From contig NZ_JQLL01000001.1 in NCBI RefSeq assembly GCF_000744185.1, forward strand, positions 1 to 64,000: DNA of 64,000 nt. The letters are read 5' to 3'. This DNA comes from Carnobacterium funditum DSM 5970 (lineage in GTDB: Bacteria; Bacillota; Bacilli; Lactobacillales; Carnobacteriaceae). Below the pieces are notes generated by a model. It saw only the letters and a list, made by a program, of their open reading frames with translations. It had not been told where the DNA came from and searched no databases. Within the stretch, counting starts at the first letter, position 1; each line of letters begins with the position of its first letter. Made by a program: the position numbers and the translations under genes. This document shows, piece after piece, positions 1 through 9,491 of this stretch.

Positions 1-742
1 GTCCGGAAATACCAAAGTGAGTGAAAATCATATCCATTTGATGGCTGATGACTTTTTTTCCTTTTTTATTCATCACACTTAAAGTCACATCTCGCAGAGA
101 AAGTCCTTGTAAGGTTTTATCTTCAATAAAAGGTTCATCTGATAAGACAGGGACTTCTGTTGGGTAAAGAGGTTTGATACTGTGACCAGCTTTCTTAGCC
201 CACTTGTACCCATCACCTGTTGAACCAGTTCTAGGCATAGCTCGTCCACCAGTTGAAAGAATGATTTTTTTAGCAGATAATTCACGGTTGTCTTTAAGAA
301 TCAATCCCGTTACTTTTTTATCCTCAAACAAGATAGTTTCAACTGGTGCATCTGTATAAATAGCAATAGACAATCTATCCATTATGACAATCAAAGCTTC
401 TAAAACCGTTCGAGACTTATCAGTAGTGGGAAACATTCGACCATGATCTTCTTCTTTTAGTTTAACGCCATTTGAGCGAAAGAAGTCTATAATATCGTAA
501 TTATCGTATTGATGAAAAGCGCTGTAAAGGAAACGACCATTTCCAGGGATGTGTGCAACAATTTCTTCTTTATCACGGTTATTGGTGACGTTGCACCGAC
601 CTCCGCCAGTAACAAGCAACTTACGACCAAGGGTTTTATTTTTTTCGACGACGGCAACTTTAGCACCATTTTCGGCCGCTGAAATAGCTGCCATCATACC
701 ACTCGTGCCACCGCCAACTACGATTACATCGTAATCTGTCAT
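1..742 (-). CDS. NAD(P)/FAD-dependent oxidoreductase, BaiN/HI0933-like (partial)
   Basis: The first 247 codons of a flavoprotein whose 3' end lies beyond the left edge of the window. The N-terminus carries an FAD-binding Rossmann loop (GGGTSG, residues 10-15) and the family hallmark TGGGRCNVTN at about residues 45-54, which identifies the BaiN/HI0933-like group (often annotated as aminoacetone oxidase family FAD-binding enzyme). The substrate of this group in Firmicutes is not settled, so only a redox role in the cytoplasm is claimed. The ATG at 742 fits the family start and the reading frame is open to the window edge. It is transcribed divergently from the sugar transporter to its right. 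Confidence 0.85.
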   Translation of the reverse strand, partial: MTDYDVIVVGGGTSGMMAAISAAENGAKVAVVEKNKTLGRKLLVTGGGRCNVTNNRDKEEIVAHIPGNGRFLYSAFHQYDNYDIIDFFRSNGVKLKEEDHGRMFPTTDKSRTVLEALIVIMDRLSIAIYTDAPVETILFEDKKVTGLILKDNRELSAKKIILSTGGRAMPRTGSTGDGYKWAKKAGHSIKPLYPTEVPVLSDEPFIEDKTLQGLSLRDVTLSVMNKKGKKVISHQMDMIFTHFGISG

Positions 743-917
743 GACTATTCCTCTTTTCTATTGGACAAATTGATTTGTTTAGCTTAGCACATTTTGACAA
801 TCAATTCCATGTATCTAGTAAAAAAAAGTAGTGAAAGCATTTATATGTTGTAGAATACCGTGTATCCTTGTTATGATAGAGCAGTTGAAAGAAAAAAGAA
901 TAGAAAAGAGGATTATC

Positions 918-1775
918 ATGGAGGTCTTAATTGCGCTAATTCCAGCTTTTGCTTGGGGCAGCATTGGGTTAGTAAGTGGGAAGTTAGGCGGAACGGCACA
1001 GCAGCAAACTTTAGGAATGACAATTGGATCCTTCGTCTTTGCAATAGGTGCTTATATAGTATATCAACCTGCTTTTGAAGTGCAAATTATGATTGTTGGA
1101 TTAATATCAGGTTTATTTTGGACACTTGGTCAAAATAAACAATTTAAATCAATGAAATTGATGGGTGTATCGAATACATTGCCAGTTTCTACTGGGCTGC
1201 AACTGATGGCAAATACCTTAGCAGGAGTCTTATTGTTTCGCGAATGGACAAGTAGTCGAGACCTTTTTTTAGGAGTCCTTGCATTGGCATTGTTGATTAT
1301 AGGCGTTCGACTTACGACAATAACAGATCAAAAAGATTCAGGTAATGAAGCCATTTCAGTAAAAAAAGCTTGGATGAAAACTTTAGCCTTATCCACACTA
1401 GGGTACGCTACGTATACGATTATTATTAATGCTTCAGGAGTAGATGCCTTAGCGGTTATTTTGCCACAATCGATAGGGATGGTAATAGGTGCCTTGCTAT
1501 TTTCTAGAAAAGAAAAAATTTGGAATCACTACACTGCACGAAACATTCTTACAGGTCTTATCTGGGGTGTTGGAAATATCTTTATGCTCATTTCTATGAA
1601 AGCAATCGGATTAGCTGTTAGTTTTTCTCTGTCACAAATGGGCATCATTATTTCTACATTAGGTGGAATATGGTTTCTTGGAGAAACTAAATCAAAACGC
1701 GAATTTAAATACATCATTTTAGGTTGTTTATTAGTCATCAGTGGTGGAATTGTTTTAGGTTATTTGAAATCATAA
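918..1775 (+). CDS. GRP-family sugar transporter (GlcU/RbsU type)
   Basis: A 285-residue integral membrane protein made almost entirely of hydrophobic helices, about ten in number, opening with LIALIPAFAWGSIGLVSGK, which is typical of the glucose/ribose porter (GRP) family of the drug/metabolite transporter superfamily. Members import sugars by proton symport. The frame stays open upstream to 831, but the ATG at 918 is chosen because AGAGG lies seven bases before it and the family begins with a membrane helix here. Sugar specificity (glucose or ribose) cannot be read from the sequence. The next gene starts 19 bases downstream, so the two may share a transcript. Confidence 0.82.
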   Translation: MEVLIALIPAFAWGSIGLVSGKLGGTAQQQTLGMTIGSFVFAIGAYIVYQPAFEVQIMIVGLISGLFWTLGQNKQFKSMKLMGVSNTLPVSTGLQLMANTLAGVLLFREWTSSRDLFLGVLALALLIIGVRLTTITDQKDSGNEAISVKKAWMKTLALSTLGYATYTIIINASGVDALAVILPQSIGMVIGALLFSRKEKIWNHYTARNILTGLIWGVGNIFMLISMKAIGLAVSFSLSQMGIIISTLGGIWFLGETKSKREFKYIILGCLLVISGGIVLGYLKS

Positions 1776-1794
1776 AAGACAGGTAGGTTGAAGA

Positions 1795-3171
1795 ATGAAG
1801 CTTTTTCGTAAAAAACCATTGAATACAGCATCACTTGCAAAGTCATTATTAAGAAAAGAATTGAAAACATTTGATTTAATTTTATTAGGATTAGGAGCAA
1901 TTGTTGGAACAGGAATATTTGTAATCACAGGTACAGCAGCTGCAAATACAGCAGGTCCAGCCTTGATTATTTCGTTTGTCATTGCAGCATTTTCGTGTAC
2001 ATTATCAGCTTTATGTTATGCGGAATTTGCTTCCAGGGTACCAATTGGTGGTGGAGCTTATGGGTATATTTATACAATATTTGGCGAAATAGTTGGTTGG
2101 TTAGTCGGTTGGCTACTCATTTGTGAATACCTATTAGCCAATGCATCGGTTGCTTCTGGCTGGTCAGGATATGTTCATGGATTTTTAGAAGGCTTAGGTA
2201 TCAATTTCCCACAAGCTTTACGAGCATCTTATAACCAAGCTAACGGAACTTACGTTGATATTATTGCTATAGTTATTACATTACTGGTGACCTACTTAGT
2301 AGCACAAGGAGCAAAAAAAGCTTTGCAATTAAATAATGTGATGGTCATTGTAAAGTTTAGTTTAATTGCCTTATTCATTTTAATTGGGATGTTTTACGTA
2401 AAGCCAGTTAACTGGATACCGTTTATGCCATTCGGATTAAAAGGTGTGACTTCAGGTGCAGCAATTGTCTTTTTTGCCTTTTTAGGGTTTGATGCAGTCA
2501 GTACAGCCGCTGAAGAAGTGAAGAATCCACAAAAAGATGTACCAAGAGGAATAATTGGGTCACTCGGCATTGCCACTATTTTATATATTGGAGTGACACT
2601 TGTGTTAACTGGCTTAGTCCCTTATACGCAATTAAATGTGAAAGATCCAGTAGCCTTTGCAATGAGATTTATTGGACAAGACTTAATTGCCGGTATGATT
2701 TCAGTAGGAGCTATTTTAACATTGTTAACGGTTTTAATATCTATGACATATGGGCTAGCACGCTTAATTTATGTTATTAGTCGAGATGGTTTGTTGCCTA
2801 TTAGCCTTAGTCATGTAAATGAAAAAACTAAAACACCCTATAAAGCAACGATAGTAGTAGGGGTTTTTTCAGCAATACTAGCAGGGATCATTCCTTTAGA
2901 GCAGTTAGCAGCAGTAACCAATATTGTTACTTTAATGGTGTTTGTTATTATAGCAGCAGGTATTCTGAAATTAAGAAAAGAATATGGACAACCAAAACCA
3001 GGAGAATTCAAAGTTCCATGGGTTCCATTCTTCCCAATCTTATCCATCGTAGTCTGTGTGTATCTGATGACTCAATTATCCCTATCCGTTTGGCTTATGT
3101 TTATCATCTGGGTCACATTAGGACTAGCAATCTATTTCTTATACGGCCACAAACACAGCAAGCTCAATTAA
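1795..3171 (+). CDS. Amino acid permease, APC superfamily (YfnA/CAT-like)
   Basis: A 458-residue, twelve-helix permease. The first helix has the APC signature GLGAIVGTGIFVITG (residues 32-46), and the FFAFLGFDAVSTAAEEVKNP segment in the middle is typical of the cationic amino acid transporter (YfnA-like) branch. It probably imports an amino acid by proton symport; the substrate is unknown. The stop codon falls inside the conserved joint of the downstream hairpin repeat array: the last codons (AAGCTCAATTAA) match the sequence found between later repeat units, so the C-terminal KLN may be repeat-derived. No ordinary terminator follows; the array takes that position. Confidence 0.85.
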   Translation: MKLFRKKPLNTASLAKSLLRKELKTFDLILLGLGAIVGTGIFVITGTAAANTAGPALIISFVIAAFSCTLSALCYAEFASRVPIGGGAYGYIYTIFGEIVGWLVGWLLICEYLLANASVASGWSGYVHGFLEGLGINFPQALRASYNQANGTYVDIIAIVITLLVTYLVAQGAKKALQLNNVMVIVKFSLIALFILIGMFYVKPVNWIPFMPFGLKGVTSGAAIVFFAFLGFDAVSTAAEEVKNPQKDVPRGIIGSLGIATILYIGVTLVLTGLVPYTQLNVKDPVAFAMRFIGQDLIAGMISVGAILTLLTVLISMTYGLARLIYVISRDGLLPISLSHVNEKTKTPYKATIVVGVFSAILAGIIPLEQLAAVTNIVTLMVFVIIAAGILKLRKEYGQPKPGEFKVPWVPFFPILSIVVCVYLMTQLSLSVWLMFIIWVTLGLAIYFLYGHKHSKLN

Positions 3172-3174
3172 ACC

Positions 3175-4190
3175 AAGATGCGAAGCGCTCTGTTTAGGTA
3201 TGAAAGAAAAATAGAAAATGGCAAAGAGGATGCTTTTTATCCTCACAGCCAGTTATCTTTTTTCCGAATACCTAGAGCGCACAGCTCAATTAAACCAAGA
3301 TGCGAAGCGCTCTGTTTAGGTATGAAAGAAAAATAGGAAATGGCAAAGAGGATGCCTTTTATCCTCACAGCCAGTTATCTTTTTTCCGAATACCTAGAGC
3401 GCACAGCTCAATTAAACCAAGATGCGAAGCGCTCTGTTTAGGTATGAAAGAAAAATAGAAAATGGCAAAGAGGATGCTTTTTATCCTCACAGCCAGTTAT
3501 CTTTTTTCCGAATACCTAGAGCGCACAGCTCAATTAAACCAAGATGCTGAGAACAACGTTTAGTTTCGATAAGAAAATAGGAATCAGTCAAAGAGGATGC
3601 TTTTTATCCTATTGACTGGTTATCTTTTTCTCGAGAAACGGTTGTTCAAAGCTCAATTAAACCAAGATGCGAAGCGCTCTGTTCAGGTATGAAAGAAAAA
3701 TAGGAAATGGCAAAGAGGATGCTTTTTATCCTCACAGCCAGTTATCTTTTTTCCGAATACCTAGAGCGCACAGCTCAATTAAACCAAGATGCTGAGAACA
3801 ACGTTTAGTTTCGATAAGAAAATAGGAATCAGTCAAATAGGATGCCTTTTATCCTATAGACTGGTTATCTTTTTCTCGAGAAACGGTTGTTCAAAGCTCA
3901 ATTAAACCAAGATGCGAAGCGCTCTGTTTAGGTATGAAAGAAAAATAGGAAATGGCAAAGAGGATGCCTTTTATCCTCACAGCCAGTTATCTTTTTTCCG
4001 AATACCTAGAGCGCACAGCTCAATTAAACCAAGATGCGAAGCGCTCTGTTTAGGTAGGAAAGAAAAATAGAAAATGGCAAAGAGGATGCTTTTTATCCTC
4101 ACAGCCAGTTATCTTTTTTCCGAATACCTAGAGCGCACAGCTCAATTAAACCAAGATGCGAAGATCAACGATTGGTTTCGATAAGAAAAA
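3175..4190 (+). repeat. Hairpin repeat array, locus A (8 full units and 1 partial)
   Basis: Eight head-to-tail units of 122-123 bp, each starting with AAGATG (3175, 3297, 3419, 3541, 3664, 3786, 3909, 4031), and a ninth partial unit at 4153. Units end in CTCAATTA followed by the spacer AACC. Two types occur in the order A A A B A B A A (b). In unit 1 the stem pairs GCGCTCT 3185-3191 with AGAGCGC 3274-3280, AGGTAT 3196-3201 with ATACCT 3268-3273, TGGC 3219-3222 with GCCA 3248-3251, and GAGGAT 3226-3231 with ATCCTC 3239-3244 around the loop GCTTTTT. The right arm has a T-rich tract, so each unit resembles an intrinsic terminator, and the A-rich left arm would do the same on the other strand. 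The array begins directly behind the permease stop codon. Confidence 0.95.
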
Positions 4191-4608
4191 CGAGTGATTC
4201 AGATATTCTGCCTATTTTATTTTTTAATCAGCTCCTGAATTAGGTGTAGCTTTTCTTGCAAGCTGCTAAATGTCTATTGTGACGATACTTTTAACAAAAT
4301 TTATTAGAATCGCCTTAATGGCAGCGTTAACACTAATTTCGTGAATTCATCAGTTGGTGAGACAGTGAAGAGCTTGTAAAGTAGTCTTTCATAATGGACA
4401 AGTTCGAGATGAAAAATAAATAACTCGTCGAATATACAAATGAATACTAAATAGGAGAATTTATCGGTTTTGATAAAAAAATAATTAAGAAATAATAAAG
4501 AAATAGCGAAGCCAGTTAGAAAAGTCACAATAGTGATTTTTCTAACTGGTTTTATGCTATAATTGCCTTCATTACAAAAATGAACAATAGAAATGTAGGG
4601 ATGTAGAG
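4191..4608. other. Non-coding spacer between repeat array A and the ABC exporter
   Basis: About 420 bases of AT-rich DNA with no convincing gene. It holds the end of the truncated ninth repeat unit, then unremarkable sequence, then the palindrome at 4512-4549 and a TATAAT at 4555-4560 that may be the -10 box of the ABC exporter operon. A 74-codon frame on the minus strand (4304-4528) has no ribosome site and no recognisable domain. Confidence 0.5.
4512..4549. promoter_or_regulatory. 17-bp inverted repeat upstream of the ABC exporter operon
   Basis: Two 17-base arms, CCAGTTAGAAAAGTCAC and GTGATTTTTCTAACTGG, separated by AATA, with one mismatch. A TATAAT follows six bases later. The size and position, overlapping where a -35 box would lie, suggest an operator for a dimeric repressor of the exporter. 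The short T tract after it also allows a weak terminator reading. Confidence 0.45.
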
Positions 4609-5310
4609 ATGGCTTTTGTAGAAATTATTGAAGAATATAAACGTTATAAAATGGGAGATACAGTTATATCTGCCAATGATGGTATTTCTTTTGAAATTAA
4701 ACAAGGTGAATTTGCTGTTATTGTTGGTCCTAGTGGAGCCGGAAAATCAACCGTATTGAATATTTTAGGCGGCATGGATCAAGCCGATGAAGGACAAGTT
4801 AAAGTAGACGGAGTAGATATCGCTCAGTTTAATAAAAAACAGCTAACGAAATACAGACGTGATGATGTAGGTTTTGTTTTTCAATTTTATAATCTAGTTC
4901 CTAATTTAACAGCCAAAGAAAATGTTGAATTAGCAGCAGAAATATCAAAAAATGCATTAGATGCTGAAGAGGTTTTGCGTGAAGTTGGATTAGGTGCGCG
5001 TTTAGATAATTTTCCGGCACAATTATCGGGAGGCGAACAACAGCGGGTTGCCATTGCTCGCGCGCTAGCAAAGCAACCCAAATTATTGCTTTGTGATGAA
5101 CCAACAGGCGCCTTAGACTATGAAACGGGTAAACAAATTTTGAAATTACTACAAGATACCTGTGTTGATACAGGGACGACCGTTATTGTTATTACACATA
5201 ATCAAGCTATAGCACCAATGGCAGATCGAATAATTGAAATTAATAATGCTAAAGTACGTAAAACAACATTGAACCCTCACCCTACAGCTGTAGCAGATAT
5301 CGAATGGTAG
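4609..5310 (+). CDS. ABC transporter ATP-binding protein (MacB/LolD type)
   Basis: A 233-residue ATPase with Walker [10 protein letters not shown] (residues 40-48), signature LSGGEQQR (139-146) and Walker B LLLCDEP followed by TGALD (159-170), the form typical of MacB/LolD-like ATPases that work with FtsX-type permeases. It energises the permease encoded 12 bases downstream. Proteins of this type drive mechanotransmission or export of peptides, lipids or antimicrobials at the cell envelope rather than import. The last residues (about 215-233) are not part of the conserved domain. The palindrome and TATAAT just upstream suggest that the operon has its own controlled promoter. Confidence 0.92.
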   Translation: MAFVEIIEEYKRYKMGDTVISANDGISFEIKQGEFAVIVGPSGAGKSTVLNILGGMDQADEGQVKVDGVDIAQFNKKQLTKYRRDDVGFVFQFYNLVPNLTAKENVELAAEISKNALDAEEVLREVGLGARLDNFPAQLSGGEQQRVAIARALAKQPKLLLCDEPTGALDYETGKQILKLLQDTCVDTGTTVIVITHNQAIAPMADRIIEINNAKVRKTTLNPHPTAVADIEW

Positions 5311-5322
5311 GGGGGAGATAAT

Positions 5323-8300
5323 ATGAAAAAGAAAGCATTATGGAAAGATATTTTTAAGGAGATATGGCAATCCAAAGCTCGTTTCCTTTCTATATTCGCG
5401 ATTATCACTTTAGGAGTCGCTTTTTTTGCTGGAATTAAAGCGACCGGCCCTGACATGATTGATACAGCAGATCATTACTATCGGGATAAAAACTTGATGG
5501 ATCTCAAAGTAGTGTCTACTTATGGTTTGGAAGATTACGATATAAAGCAGCTTAAATCAGTGAAAAATGCTAATGTGCGCGGTGCGTACAGTCAAGATGT
5601 CATTCTAGAAGACAGTGGATTAGTTACAAAAGTTTTTAGTTATCCTGAAAATGGTGCCGAAGAATCAAATCAGTACGCCATAGTATCAGGAAGATTGCCT
5701 AGTAAATCAGGCGAAATTGCTTTGGATGCAACAGGAGAATACACTTCAAATTATTCTGTTGGAGATCAAATTGAGTTGTCAACAGATGATAAAGAAAATC
5801 CATTATCTAAAAAATTAACGACTACAAGTTATGAAGTAGTAGGATTTGTAAACAATCCACAATACATTGAAAATTTTACTAGAGGAAACAGCACAGTAGG
5901 AAAAGGGTCGTTAGATGGATTTGCAGTTATACCAGAGAAAAATTTTGATCTGGATGTTTATACAGAAGCTTACTTAACTTTTTCAGATACAAAATCACTA
6001 CAAGCTTATTCAGAAGAATATGAAGACAAAGTTGATGAGTACCAATCTGAAATTGAAAATATGACAAAAGAATTACCACAAAATCGACTAGAGAGTATTC
6101 AAAAAGAAGCACAAGTTGAAATAGATAAAGGCCAAAAAGAAGTCGATGTAGCAAAAGAAAAATTAGCAGATGGACAAATAAAATTAGACGAAGCTCAAAC
6201 AGAATTAAAACAAGGTTTTGCAGATTACGAAGAAGGTCTTGAAAATTTCAAAAAAGAAATCAGCGACGCACAAGCTGAGATCAATAAAAATAGTGAAAAA
6301 ATTGAAGATGCCAAAAAAGAATTAGCTGATCAAAAAGAAAATCTAGCAGCTGGGCAAGCTGAATTAAATAAGGCTAAACAATCATTCAATGAGCAAAGGA
6401 AATCAGCAGAAGCCGAACTAGCTACTGGTGAAAAAGAATTAGCTACTAATCAACAAAAACTAGATGAAGGTTTTAAAGCAGTTAATCAAGCTAAAGCAGA
6501 AATCGAAACTGGCAAGCAAGCTATTCAAGAGGCACAAACAACAATAAATGCTAAATTGAATGAAATCGATCAAAGCGAAAAACAAATGTCAAATCAAAAG
6601 CAACAACTTGAACAAGATCAAAAAGAGCTGGACCAAGCCAAACTAGAAATTGAAAATGGGAATGCATTGGTTGGTTACTTTGAAGAATTAATTCAAAAAT
6701 CAGTCGATTCTATTACAGAGAATGAACAAACTGAGGCGCTTATAAGAGCTCAAGAAGCAGATAAGATGTTTGGGACTGCGTTACAACAACAACTGACAGA
6801 TTTATTTACTGGTAACGCTGGTTCAGCAGAAGTAATAAAAGCATCATTAGCCAAGCTTACGGGCTCGATTACTGAAAGTGGAAAAGCTTTAATAGCCAAA
6901 CAAGCAGAGATTAATCAAGGTAAGGCAACAATAGAAGCAACTGAGAATGAGTTAGCCAAAGGCAAAGAGACCATTAAACAAAGTCAAGCTGAACTGAATG
7001 AACAAAGTAAAGCCGTTCAAGCCGGCGAACCTGAGGTAAAGAGTAAATTAGCTGAATTAGAGGCCGCTCAAGTTCAACTAAATCAAGCCAAAGAAACTTT
7101 TGAACAACAAAAAGCAAGTGCCAGAGAAAATTTAGCTGCTGGTGAAAATGAAATTGCTGAAAATCAACAAAAAATTAATGCAGGTGAACAAGCGATTCAA
7201 GAAGCAGAAACAGAATTAGTCGAAGGTGAAAACCAAGTAGCTCAAGGTCGAGAAACATTAAAAACAGAGCAAGCTAAAGGGGAAGCTGAATTAGCAGAAG
7301 CAAAAGAAACATTGGATAAAGGCCAAGTTGATTATGACAAGGCAGCAAAAGAATTTGAAATGAAAAAGAAAGATGCTATAGAAAAAATTGCAGATGGTGA
7401 AGCAGATTTAGTTGATGCAAAACAAAAATTAGCTGATCTTGCAAGACCAGAATATTTTGTCTTTGATCGTACGGTTAATCCAGGCTACAAAGAATACAGC
7501 GATAATGCTGAACGAATATCTGCTATTGCGCAGGTGTTCCCAGTATTTTTCTTCTTGATTGCCGCATTAGTTTCTCTTACAACGATGACAAGAATGGTAG
7601 ATGAACAACGATTACAAATTGGAACATTAAAAGCTTTAGGGTATAGCAATTGGGATATCTCTAAAAAATTCCTCGTCTATGCGTCACTTGCTAGTGTAAT
7701 TGGGACAATTATTGGCTTATTAATAGGTTATCAAGTATTTCCAGGTGTTATTTTTAATGCATATGGTTCATTGTATAATTTACCTGATATTCGAATTACT
7801 TACTATATCAGTTATGGCTTAATTTCGTTCTTAATTGCCATTCTTTGTACGGTAGCTTCGGCCTATGCAGCTACGAGAGTGGCTTTACAAAGTAATGCGG
7901 CTACTTTAATGCGACCAAAAGCGCCGAAAATAGGGAAACGCATTTTGTTAGAACGAATTCCATTCATATGGAACCGGATGGGCTTCATTCAAAAAGTTAC
8001 AGCTCGTAACTTATTCCGCTATAAACAACGGATGTTGATGACTGTTTTAGGAGTAGCTGGCTGTACAGCATTGATTTTAACTGGCTTCGGCTTATCTGAT
8101 TCTATTGCGGACATTTCAAGTTTACAATACGGGAAAGTGATGCAATATGATGCAATTGTTGCTTTTAATGTAGATGCAACTAAAGGAGAACAAGAAGAAT
8201 ACCAGGAATTAATCAATTCGCAAACCAAAATTACTAATAATATGGACGTATTACAAGAGGCTTATACTGTTTCGGAAAAAGACGTGAATACTCAAGATGT

Positions 8301-9123
8301 AACTGTTTTTGTTCCAGAAAATACGGAACAATTATCAGAATATATTGTACTAAATGATCGAAAATCAGGGGAGGTTTATTCGCTACCTGATGAAGGAGTA
8401 ATCATTACCGAGAAGTTAGCAAAATTATTTGATTTAAAAACAGGTGATACGATAACCTTGAAAGATGAAAATAATAAAAATGTTGATACGAAAGTCAAAA
8501 AAATTGCAGAAAACTATGCTGGGCATTACGTATTCATGACAAAAGAATACTATAAAGACCTATTTGAAAAAAGGCCAGCATATAATACACAATTGTTAAC
8601 TTACCAAGAAGATAAATCTTTTGAAGATAAACTAGGTAGCGATCTAACAGCTCAACCAAATGTTGCAGCGGTTAGTTTTGTACGACAAGTTAGCGGTGCA
8701 GTAGATGACACAATGGCTAGTCTAGCAATCGTTACGTTGGTATTAATTATATCAGCAGGGTTATTAGCGTTTATAGTATTATACAATCTAACAAATATAA
8801 ATGTCTCAGAACGAATTAGAGAACTATCAACGATAAAAGTTTTAGGATTTTTTGATAAAGAAGTAACAGCCTATATTTATCGAGAAAACATTATTTTGAC
8901 AGTCATGGGAATAGCCGTAGGATCCTTGCTAGGAGCACTTCTACACGGATTCGTCTTAACGACTGCGGAAATAGATATGTTAATGTTTAGCCCCGATATC
9001 CAACTACTAAGTTTTGTTTATTCAGGCTTATTGACATTACTATTCTCAGGAATCGTCATGTACGCCATGCATATCAAATTAAAAAATATAGATATGATAG
9101 AAGCCCTAAAATCAGTAGATTAA
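5323..9123 (+). CDS. FtsX-like ABC permease with long extracytoplasmic coiled coil
   Basis: A 1266-residue permease, partner of the ATPase just upstream. After a first transmembrane helix at residues 17-39 comes an extracellular domain that includes about 460 residues (roughly 246-705) of Lys/Glu/Gln/Ala heptad repeats, predicted to be a very long coiled coil interrupted near residues 445-530. The first FtsX domain follows (about 735-860, with DEQRLQIGTLKALGY), and a second at the C-terminus (about 1135-1260, with ERIRELSTIKVLGF). This layout matches large FtsX permeases of Lactobacillales annotated as efflux permeases; the substrate is unknown. The coiled coil is long enough to reach into the wall. 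The stop codon TAA is shared with the first joint of repeat array B. Confidence 0.88.
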   Translation: MKKKALWKDIFKEIWQSKARFLSIFAIITLGVAFFAGIKATGPDMIDTADHYYRDKNLMDLKVVSTYGLEDYDIKQLKSVKNANVRGAYSQDVILEDSGLVTKVFSYPENGAEESNQYAIVSGRLPSKSGEIALDATGEYTSNYSVGDQIELSTDDKENPLSKKLTTTSYEVVGFVNNPQYIENFTRGNSTVGKGSLDGFAVIPEKNFDLDVYTEAYLTFSDTKSLQAYSEEYEDKVDEYQSEIENMTKELPQNRLESIQKEAQVEIDKGQKEVDVAKEKLADGQIKLDEAQTELKQGFADYEEGLENFKKEISDAQAEINKNSEKIEDAKKELADQKENLAAGQAELNKAKQSFNEQRKSAEAELATGEKELATNQQKLDEGFKAVNQAKAEIETGKQAIQEAQTTINAKLNEIDQSEKQMSNQKQQLEQDQKELDQAKLEIENGNALVGYFEELIQKSVDSITENEQTEALIRAQEADKMFGTALQQQLTDLFTGNAGSAEVIKASLAKLTGSITESGKALIAKQAEINQGKATIEATENELAKGKETIKQSQAELNEQSKAVQAGEPEVKSKLAELEAAQVQLNQAKETFEQQKASARENLAAGENEIAENQQKINAGEQAIQEAETELVEGENQVAQGRETLKTEQAKGEAELAEAKETLDKGQVDYDKAAKEFEMKKKDAIEKIADGEADLVDAKQKLADLARPEYFVFDRTVNPGYKEYSDNAERISAIAQVFPVFFFLIAALVSLTTMTRMVDEQRLQIGTLKALGYSNWDISKKFLVYASLASVIGTIIGLLIGYQVFPGVIFNAYGSLYNLPDIRITYYISYGLISFLIAILCTVASAYAATRVALQSNAATLMRPKAPKIGKRILLERIPFIWNRMGFIQKVTARNLFRYKQRMLMTVLGVAGCTALILTGFGLSDSIADISSLQYGKVMQYDAIVAFNVDATKGEQEEYQELINSQTKITNNMDVLQEAYTVSEKDVNTQDVTVFVPENTEQLSEYIVLNDRKSGEVYSLPDEGVIITEKLAKLFDLKTGDTITLKDENNKNVDTKVKKIAENYAGHYVFMTKEYYKDLFEKRPAYNTQLLTYQEDKSFEDKLGSDLTAQPNVAAVSFVRQVSGAVDDTMASLAIVTLVLIISAGLLAFIVLYNLTNINVSERIRELSTIKVLGFFDKEVTAYIYRENIILTVMGIAVGSLLGALLHGFVLTTAEIDMLMFSPDIQLLSFVYSGLLTLLFSGIVMYAMHIKLKNIDMIEALKSVD

Positions 9124-9126
9124 ACC

Positions 9127-9417
9127 AAGATGCGAAGCGCTCTGTTCAGGTATGAAAGAAAAATAGGAAATGGCAAAGAGGATGCTTTTTATCCTCACAG
9201 CCAGTTATCTTTTTTCCGAATACCTAGAGCGCACAGCTCAATTAAACCAAGATGCTGAGAACAACGTTTAGTTTCGATAAGAAAATAGGAACCAGTCAAA
9301 TAGGATGCATTTTATCCTATTGACTGGTTATCTTTTTCTCGAGAAACGGTTGTTCAAAGCTCAATTAAACCAAGATGCGAAGCGCTCTGTTTAGGTATGA
9401 AAGAAAAATAGGAAAAT
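9127..9417 (+). repeat. Hairpin repeat array, locus B (2 full units, third cut by IS)
   Basis: Units start with AAGATG at 9127 (type A) and 9249 (type B). A third, type A, starts at 9372 and stops at about 9417, where the insertion sequence begins. The array starts four bases after the permease stop codon, and the joint ATTAAACC at the gene end equals the joint between units. The right half of unit 3 is not found beyond the IS, so DNA was probably lost there. Confidence 0.93.
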
Positions 9418-9491
9418 AAAAAACTGGACCTCAGAATGTACCGACCCCTAGAAGTTAGACCTAAAAAATCTAACTTTTGGGGGTTTTTCAT

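Noticed and set aside
832-845. cre site before the sugar transporter
   Set aside because: TGAAAGCATTTATA matches 12 of 14 positions, but the central CG is broken (CA), which weakens it too much.
3175-4190. The tandem repeats as a CRISPR array
   Set aside because: Units are about 120 bp and nearly identical throughout, with no unique spacers, and no cas genes are near.
4304-4528. 74-codon minus-strand frame before the ABC exporter
   Set aside because: No ribosome site or domain, and it runs through the palindrome; probably chance in AT-rich DNA.
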